DNA of 64,000 nucleotides from Streptomyces sp. AC550_RSS872 (GTDB taxonomy: Bacteria; Actinomycetota; Actinomycetes; Streptomycetales; Streptomycetaceae), in contig NZ_JAGMUL010000198.1 of assembly GCF_019049285.1 (NCBI RefSeq), positions 27,357 through 91,356 of the forward strand, given 5' to 3'. The stretch's first letter is position 1. Each line of letters begins with the position of its first letter. Shown one piece after another: positions 62,659 through 64,000 of the stretch. The position numbers were made by a program, and so were the translations under genes. The notes beneath the pieces are model-generated. The model did not search any database. It saw only the letters and a program-made list of their open reading frames with translations, and was not told the DNA's origin.

Positions 62659-64000
62659 ATGACCGTTTTGGATGAGGCACCGGGTGAGCCGATCGACGCC
62701 CGTGGGCGGACGGCCGAGCTGCACGAGATTCGTGCCCAGGCGCTGGCCGGCCCGAGCGAGAAGGCGACGACGGCGCAGCATGCCAAGGGCAAGCTGACGG
62801 CCCGGGAGCGGATCGAGCTGCTCCTGGACCCGGGTTCCTTCCAGGAGGTCGAGCAGCTGCGCCGGCACCGGGCCCAGGGCTTCGGCCTGGAGGCCAAGAA
62901 GCCGTACACCGACGGTGTGATCACCGGCTGGGGCACGGTGGAGGGCCGTACGGTCTTCGTCTACGCCCACGACTTCCGGATCTTCGGCGGCGCGCTGGGC
63001 GAGGCCCATGCCACGAAGATCCACAAGATCATGGACATGGCCATCGCGGCCGGTGCCCCGCTGGTCTCCCTGAACGACGGCGCGGGCGCCCGTATCCAGG
63101 AGGGCGTCTCGGCGCTCGCCGGCTACGGCGGCATCTTCCAGCGCAACACCAGGGCGTCCGGCGTCATCCCGCAGATCAGTGTGATGCTCGGCCCCTGCGC
63201 GGGCGGCGCGGCGTACAGCCCGGCGCTGACGGACTTCGTGTTCATGGTCCGTGAGACGTCCCAGATGTTCATCACCGGCCCGGACGTGGTCAAGGCGGTG
63301 ACGGGCGAGGAGATCACCCAGAACGGGCTGGGCGGCGCGGACGTGCACGCCGAGACGAGTGGCGTCTGCCACTTCGCCTACGACGACGAGGAGACGTGCA
63401 TCGCGGAGGTGCGCTACCTCCTGTCGCTGCTGCCGCAGAACAACCGCGAGAACCCGCCCCGCGTGGAGTCCACGGACGCCGCCGACCGCCGCTCGGACGT
63501 CCTGCTCGACCTCGTCCCGGCGGACGGCAACCGGCCGTACGACATGGCCAAGGTCATCGAGGAGATCGTCGACGACGGCGACTACCTGGAGGTCCACGAG
63601 CGCTGGGCGCGCAACATCATCTGCGCGCTGGCCCGCCTCGACGGCCAGGTCGTCGGCATCATCGCCAACCAGCCGCAGGTCCTCGCCGGCGTCCTGGACA
63701 TCGAGGCGTCGGAAAAAGCTGCGCGCTTCGTTCAGATGTGTGACGCTTTTAACATCCCGATCGTCACTTTCCTGGACGTCCCCGGGTTCCTCCCGGGCGT
63801 CGACCAGGAGCACGGCGGAATCATCCGGCACGGCGCGAAGCTCCTTTACGCCTACTGCAACGCGACCGTGCCGAGGATCTCGCTGATCCTGCGCAAGGCT
63901 TACGGAGGTGCGTACATCGTCATGGACAGCCAGTCCATCGGTGCCGACCTCACCTTCGCCTGGCCGACGAACGAGATCGCCGTGATGGGAGCGGAGGGTG
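62659..64000 (+). CDS. Acyl-CoA carboxylase beta (carboxyltransferase) subunit, cut by window end
   Basis: The frame runs from ATG 62659 to the last base without a stop (447 codons seen). It has both crotonase-like halves of AccD/PccB proteins: AKGKLTARERIELLLDPGSF, GFGLEAKKPYTDGVITGWG, LNDGAGARIQEGVSALAGYG, GPCAGGAAYSPALTD, then FLDVPGFLPGVDQEHGGIIR and LRKAYGGAYIVMDSQSIGAD. It carboxylates acetyl-CoA or propionyl-CoA with a biotin subunit, feeding fatty acid and polyketide synthesis. By position it resembles the S. coelicolor accB locus; accB and pccB types cannot be separated here. AAGG lies eight bases upstream of the ATG. Confidence 0.93.
   Translation, partial: MTVLDEAPGEPIDARGRTAELHEIRAQALAGPSEKATTAQHAKGKLTARERIELLLDPGSFQEVEQLRRHRAQGFGLEAKKPYTDGVITGWGTVEGRTVFVYAHDFRIFGGALGEAHATKIHKIMDMAIAAGAPLVSLNDGAGARIQEGVSALAGYGGIFQRNTRASGVIPQISVMLGPCAGGAAYSPALTDFVFMVRETSQMFITGPDVVKAVTGEEITQNGLGGADVHAETSGVCHFAYDDEETCIAEVRYLLSLLPQNNRENPPRVESTDAADRRSDVLLDLVPADGNRPYDMAKVIEEIVDDGDYLEVHERWARNIICALARLDGQVVGIIANQPQVLAGVLDIEASEKAARFVQMCDAFNIPIVTFLDVPGFLPGVDQEHGGIIRHGAKLLYAYCNATVPRISLILRKAYGGAYIVMDSQSIGADLTFAWPTNEIAVMGAEG

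Overview
This window is GC-rich chromosomal DNA of a Streptomyces-type actinomycete. Coding regions show strong G/C third-position bias, GTG and TTG starts are common, many genes overlap by four bases (ATGA or GTGA), and hairpin terminators usually lack a U-tract. The gene order (c-di-GMP phosphodiesterase, gatCAB, second GGDEF/EAL protein, ilvBNC, serA, proline catabolism, leuB, ilvE, urease-like operon, citramalate synthase, acyl-CoA carboxylase) matches what I remember of the conserved core arm of Streptomyces chromosomes. No tRNA, rRNA, CRISPR array, integrase, transposase or prophage gene was seen.

Region by region. (1) 1-8.0 kb: end of an RmdB-like GGDEF-EAL phosphodiesterase, a TetR/DUF4267 divergent pair with twin operators, a 176-bp self-complementary element, the gatC-gatA-small protein-gatB operon for Asn/Gln-tRNA amidotransfer, and a methyltransferase. 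(2) 8.2-19 kb: an MMPL exporter overlapping a GNAT acetyltransferase, small membrane proteins, a large LuxR-type ATPase regulator, a PQQ-type sugar dehydrogenase lipoprotein, an aldo-keto reductase and a D-2-hydroxyacid dehydrogenase. (3) 19-28 kb: a diguanylate cyclase with a decayed EAL domain and a BldD-like box, then ilvB-ilvN-ilvC behind a leader-peptide attenuator, then serA. (4) 28-36.7 kb: an MFS efflux pump with its TetR repressor, a four-gene nickel/peptide-type ABC importer preceded by a Zur-like box, and a PucR-type regulator. (5) 36.8-43 kb: proline dehydrogenase and P5C dehydrogenase, a hydrolase, an AAC(2')-I-like acetyltransferase and a purple-acid-phosphatase-like enzyme. (6) 43-54 kb: leuB, ilvE, an NCS1 permease divergent from an operon of a fused urease gamma-beta subunit, a urease alpha homologue, agmatine deiminase, a Cys-rich small protein and TetR, then cimA behind a second, Ile-codon attenuator. 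(7) 54-64 kb: exported proteins (a Gly-rich membrane protein, an SGT-type trypsin, a PL8 lyase), a deleted EamA transporter with TetR, DUF899, YdeI-like and YceI proteins, and the start of an acyl-CoA carboxylase beta subunit.

Functional themes. Branched-chain amino acid synthesis is spread over 30 kb (ilvBNC, leuB, ilvE, cimA), with ribosome-mediated attenuation predicted at both ilvB and cimA. Two c-di-GMP enzymes of opposite predicted activity lie 18 kb apart. Nitrogen catabolism is represented by proline oxidation and by the urease-homologue/agmatine deiminase operon. That operon carries no urease accessory genes and has a substituted flap cysteine, and is the best candidate here for an undescribed system. 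Three copies of one palindromic repeat occupy gene borders; two of them encode the C-termini of transporters. All functional calls come from reading the sequence; no database search was run.
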